10,012 nt of DNA from Ginkgo biloba (Eukaryota; Streptophyta; Ginkgoopsida; Ginkgoales; Ginkgoaceae). The stretch covers positions 47,762,309-47,772,320 of the forward strand of contig JANKJI010000009.1 in NCBI GenBank assembly GCA_024626585.1, read 5' to 3'. Under the pieces are notes generated by a model, which worked only from the letters and a program-made list of their open reading frames with translations, had not been told where the DNA came from and did no database searches. The translations under genes and the position numbers were made by a program. Shown here in pieces: positions 7,288 to 10,012 of the stretch; position 1 is the first letter of the stretch, and each line of letters begins with the position of its first letter.

Positions 7288-7338
7288 ATAATCACTTATA
7301 AACAATTTAGGCATAGAAGAGGGCATTTCCTCAGGTAA
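7288..7338 (-). pseudogene. Gag scrap, start of capsid homology
   Basis: The minus strand reads LPEEMPSSMPKLFISDY, similar to the LP.GFK.PKF..YDG.GDP segment that begins the capsid part of plant Tat-like gag. Behind it only about 400 nt remain before the linker domain, whereas the capsid, nucleocapsid and proline-rich parts normally need well over 1 kb, so most of gag has been lost. A 44-bp palindrome lies inside the remainder. Confidence 0.45.
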
Positions 7339-7339
7339 A

Positions 7340-8130
7340 GAAAGAAAAAAAGGATCCTGTATAATGGTATTATTTGTAATGGGTATGGTCATTAATATAA
7401 ACATAACTCATATTGGATCTTGATAAGGATGGAAAATTTTTCATTAAAATATTTGCACTAAAGGTTTTAGGATGGTTGGTTAGGAATTATAAGAAATTAT
7501 ATGATATAATAATAAAAAAATGAAAAAGATAATGAAGTCATGAATGAATAAAAATAGCATAAAATGATATAAATAAATATAGTTACCAATTATATTAGGA
7601 TATAATTGGTAGTAATTAAACCTAACATATTCGCTAATTATGTTTATACCTAATATTAATTCTATTATAGTAAACAACATGAATTAAGAAATATAATTAA
7701 CATATCATACATGACTAAGTGGAAGATAGTGGAAAAGGTTAGGGGGAAGGTAGATCATGGGATGAGTTCCTTATATAAGTCCCTAAATGATGATTTATTA
7801 CTTATATGGCTCAGGAAGAACTCTCAGATAGATATCTAGACCAATAATACATATGAAATAATAGAATGAGATAAATATATATATATATATATTCGAAGGA
7901 AATAAATAGATTAACATAAGAACATCAATATTTAAAAAATAATGGAACACATAAATGACATAAGGAGTTTTATGAAAGAAAAATTATGCTTTTATTTCAA
8001 GGGACAAGGTAGAAAAATAGAATCATCTAATCATAGGGGGAGATCATGGAGTTCCAAAATAATGTATATTAATCCAAGATAATATATTATTAGTTATGAT
8101 CCTATATGTATGTGATGGTATTGAAAGAGG
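7340..8130. other. AT-rich stretch, former 5' part of the element, no gene
   Basis: This should hold the 5' untranslated region and primer-binding site of the minus-strand element, but no tRNA-complementary site was recognised. A 66-codon minus-strand frame at 7480-7680 is a low-complexity Ile/Tyr/Phe string expected from AT-rich DNA. Two similar G-rich phrases, AGGGGG followed by AGATCATGG, occur at about 7740 and 8034. Confidence 0.4.
7875..7892 (+). repeat. (AT)9 microsatellite
   Basis: An uninterrupted AT dinucleotide run. Confidence 0.92.
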
Positions 8131-8238
8131 AAGTTATATTTCACTTGATGTGTAACATAAATGCATTAATGAAACACCATGATATACACATAATATGTGG
8201 TATATGATGTGCACAAATCCCAAGTGAAAAAATAACTT
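8131..8238. repeat. Nested hairpin (foldback) of about 108 bp
   Basis: Outer arms: AAGTTATATTTCACTTG (from 8131) pairs with the complement of CAAGTGAAAAAATAACTT (to 8238), with one gap and one mismatch. Inner arms at about 8175-8192 and 8194-8211 form a second imperfect palindrome around CACATAATATGTGG. Together they make a stem interrupted by a bulge, with no coding frame. No flanking direct repeat was found. Confidence 0.65.
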
Positions 8239-8239
8239 G

Positions 8240-10012
8240 ATTTGAGAGGCCAAATTATAGAATAAGTACAAAAATAAAGGGTATATAAGTAATGGTATTA
8301 TGTAAATGAAATGTATACATGATAAATGTATGAAATGACCATAGATAAGGCATGTATATACATTGAGAGTGATGAATGGAGAGAATTTCCATAAAATGAT
8401 CTAACTATGGATTCATGTGGCATAAGTTATATAACATTGAGTTTTAAAATATATATAATGAGAGATAAATCCCTATAAATTTATGAAATAATTGGATTAA
8501 TTAGTATAAGTGCCATGGGTGTGAAAAATGGAAATAACACCAAATGTGAAAAAGATAATATTACAAATAAAAGTGATAGTGTTAACCAAATTGGTAGTAA
8601 TTAAGGTATATGATTTAATTCATTTAGTAAATTACTTAATTGATATAAATATATAAATGTGTCAACCATTCTATATAGGTGAAGTAGATCAAACAAAATA
8701 TGACACCTATATGAAAAATGGATGTTATTACAACATAGAGTTACTAGGAATATGTGCATTTATATTATTTATACTTTCTCTCTTATAACTTTCATAATTT
8801 TTAAAAATTAAGTAAGTATTATTAAAAAGGTTTTTCCAATAATAACCTACTATCATACTATTCTTATTAGTGGTCTTTGAGAAGTGGCCATCATATATAC
8901 TAATATGACACTGTTATATGATATGTATGACTCCTCTTTAAATACACACCTCAAAAGAATACATTCATTCATACACTTATACAAATCTTCCCCTAGAGTG
9001 ATAAATTTATAATATTGAATAAACAAGACACACTTATCCTTCGTATATAGTCTTGGGATAAAACTATTATCCCATATGTAATAAGAAATAATAAAATACC
9101 ATTTGATATTTTTTTTTATAGCTAATATATGCTTATACAGGAATGCATCATCTAATAGAGTTGGGGAATTATAAATAATAGGATGATGTGAGGGAAAAAT
9201 TTATGGGCTATTTATATCCCAATGGCTATATTTTTACCACTTTTTAAAAAACAAATCGCCAATTCTCTAAAACATTCGCCCTTTTTTTACAAAACATAAT
9301 GTAAAATATTACTGTATTTGCCATATTTTTCATAGTTAAAAGGTAAAATCTATAAATTCTTAGGAATTTTTCCTTATCCATTTATATTTCACATTTTATA
9401 TATTGAAAATATTTTCCAAATAAATATATTTATAGAAAATAATCCACTCCTTAAAGTTTTCCCTGGATGTGACAAATTATCAACTACTACTTTCCCCTTT
9501 ACTATCATAATAGGATAAATATCTATCTCAAAATCATAGAGTATTATAGCCTAACTTCATAATATTTAACTCAACTCTAAATGAGTGAGAGAATATTTTA
9601 ATGGATTAAGAGAGACTATAGTTGTAATGTATCGATATAAGTGATAATTTCATAAAATATAAACAAAAAATGTAGGGTGAGACAAAAACTCTTTATATTA
9701 GTATAATTAAGACAAAAATCAACTAAGGACTAAGTAGTAAAATTTATAGGCTTCTTAAAGTTTCTCTCATCTTATTGTATAAAAATAACACTTATGATGA
9801 TGACATATGCATTTTTTTGAATTATAAATCCTTTAGAAATTTAAGTACCAATGGATTGTAGTTGTAGTAAGTACTTCCTTAATCCTAGAGAAGGTTAATT
9901 TTATCTATTTTTCCCATTCAAATTGTGTATTCCCTCTAAGGAGATAATTCATAGGTGTTACTATCTCTACATAACCATCAAGAAATTATGTAATGTAATT
10001 TATATTTCCAAA
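8240..10012. other. AT-rich intergenic or repeat-derived DNA, no gene
   Basis: No domain could be read on either strand. Noted are a short hairpin with 12-13 nt arms (8669-8681 and 8704-8715), a TATA-like CTTTAAATACACACC at about 8935-8950, and two ATTCGCC/ATCGCC words near 9257-9279. A 5' LTR of the gypsy element would be expected here but was not identified. Confidence 0.45.

Larger units (their letters stand above)
3826..7338 (-). mobile_element. Decayed Ty3/gypsy retrotransposon, Tat-like, internal region
   Basis: Reading the minus strand, fragments appear in the Ty3/gypsy order: gag scrap, linker, protease, RNase H, integrase. This order (integrase last) separates it from Ty1/copia. The linker domain upstream of the protease and the LLGRD protease motif are typical of plant Tat-like elements; this lineage call is from remembered family features. 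All parts are broken by stops and frameshifts, the reverse transcriptase is missing and gag is severely shortened, so it cannot move on its own. The AT-rich drift and the many stop codons fit an old insertion in methylated heterochromatin. No PBS and no confident LTR pair was found. Confidence 0.85.

Noticed and set aside
7480-7680. 66-codon minus-strand frame with Ile/Tyr/Phe runs
   Set aside because: It is low-complexity and typical of random AT-rich sequence.

Overview
The window looks like nuclear DNA of a land plant with a large, repeat-rich genome; a conifer or other gymnosperm is plausible. This is inferred from very AT-rich, heavily decayed Ty3/gypsy retrotransposon sequence next to a short stretch of ordinary single-copy-like DNA. 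There is no bacterial gene organisation and no intact protein-coding gene.

Region 1 to about 1250 is less AT-rich. On the minus strand it carries three exon-like open stretches (1213-1033, 738-629 and 435-369) with plausible splice signals. They do not chain in phase, one holds an in-frame TGA, and I do not recognise the protein. From about 1380 the composition changes. Positions 1575-2045 hold an imperfect tandem duplication of about 220 bp, followed by a purine-rich tract and a leader-like segment that may come from an LTR.

The main content is a dead Ty3/gypsy element on the minus strand, with recognisable internal parts between about 7340 and 3826. Reading from high to low coordinates I can follow a gag scrap (7338-7288), a linker domain (6899-6819), the retropepsin (about 6700-6230), a spacer, RNase H (about 5645-5380), the N-terminal, core and C-terminal parts of integrase (about 4925-3840), and a purine-rich tract at 3838-3826 in the place of the PPT. 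The reverse transcriptase domain appears to be deleted and gag is far too short. All three catalytic acidic positions of the integrase have changed by G-to-A. The layout and the motifs (an LLGRD-type protease and a linker domain before it) suggest the plant Tat-like branch.

The element has itself been hit. A 128-bp foldback unit with a 10-bp target-site duplication sits inside the protease; leaving it out restores the domain's reading frame and usual spacing. Other structures are a 44-bp near-perfect palindrome at 7166-7209, a nested hairpin at 8131-8238, and a 20-bp motif that recurs at 5244, at 7188 and more weakly at 9223. I could not pair two LTRs with confidence. The stretch 8240-10012 is AT-rich DNA without recognisable genes.
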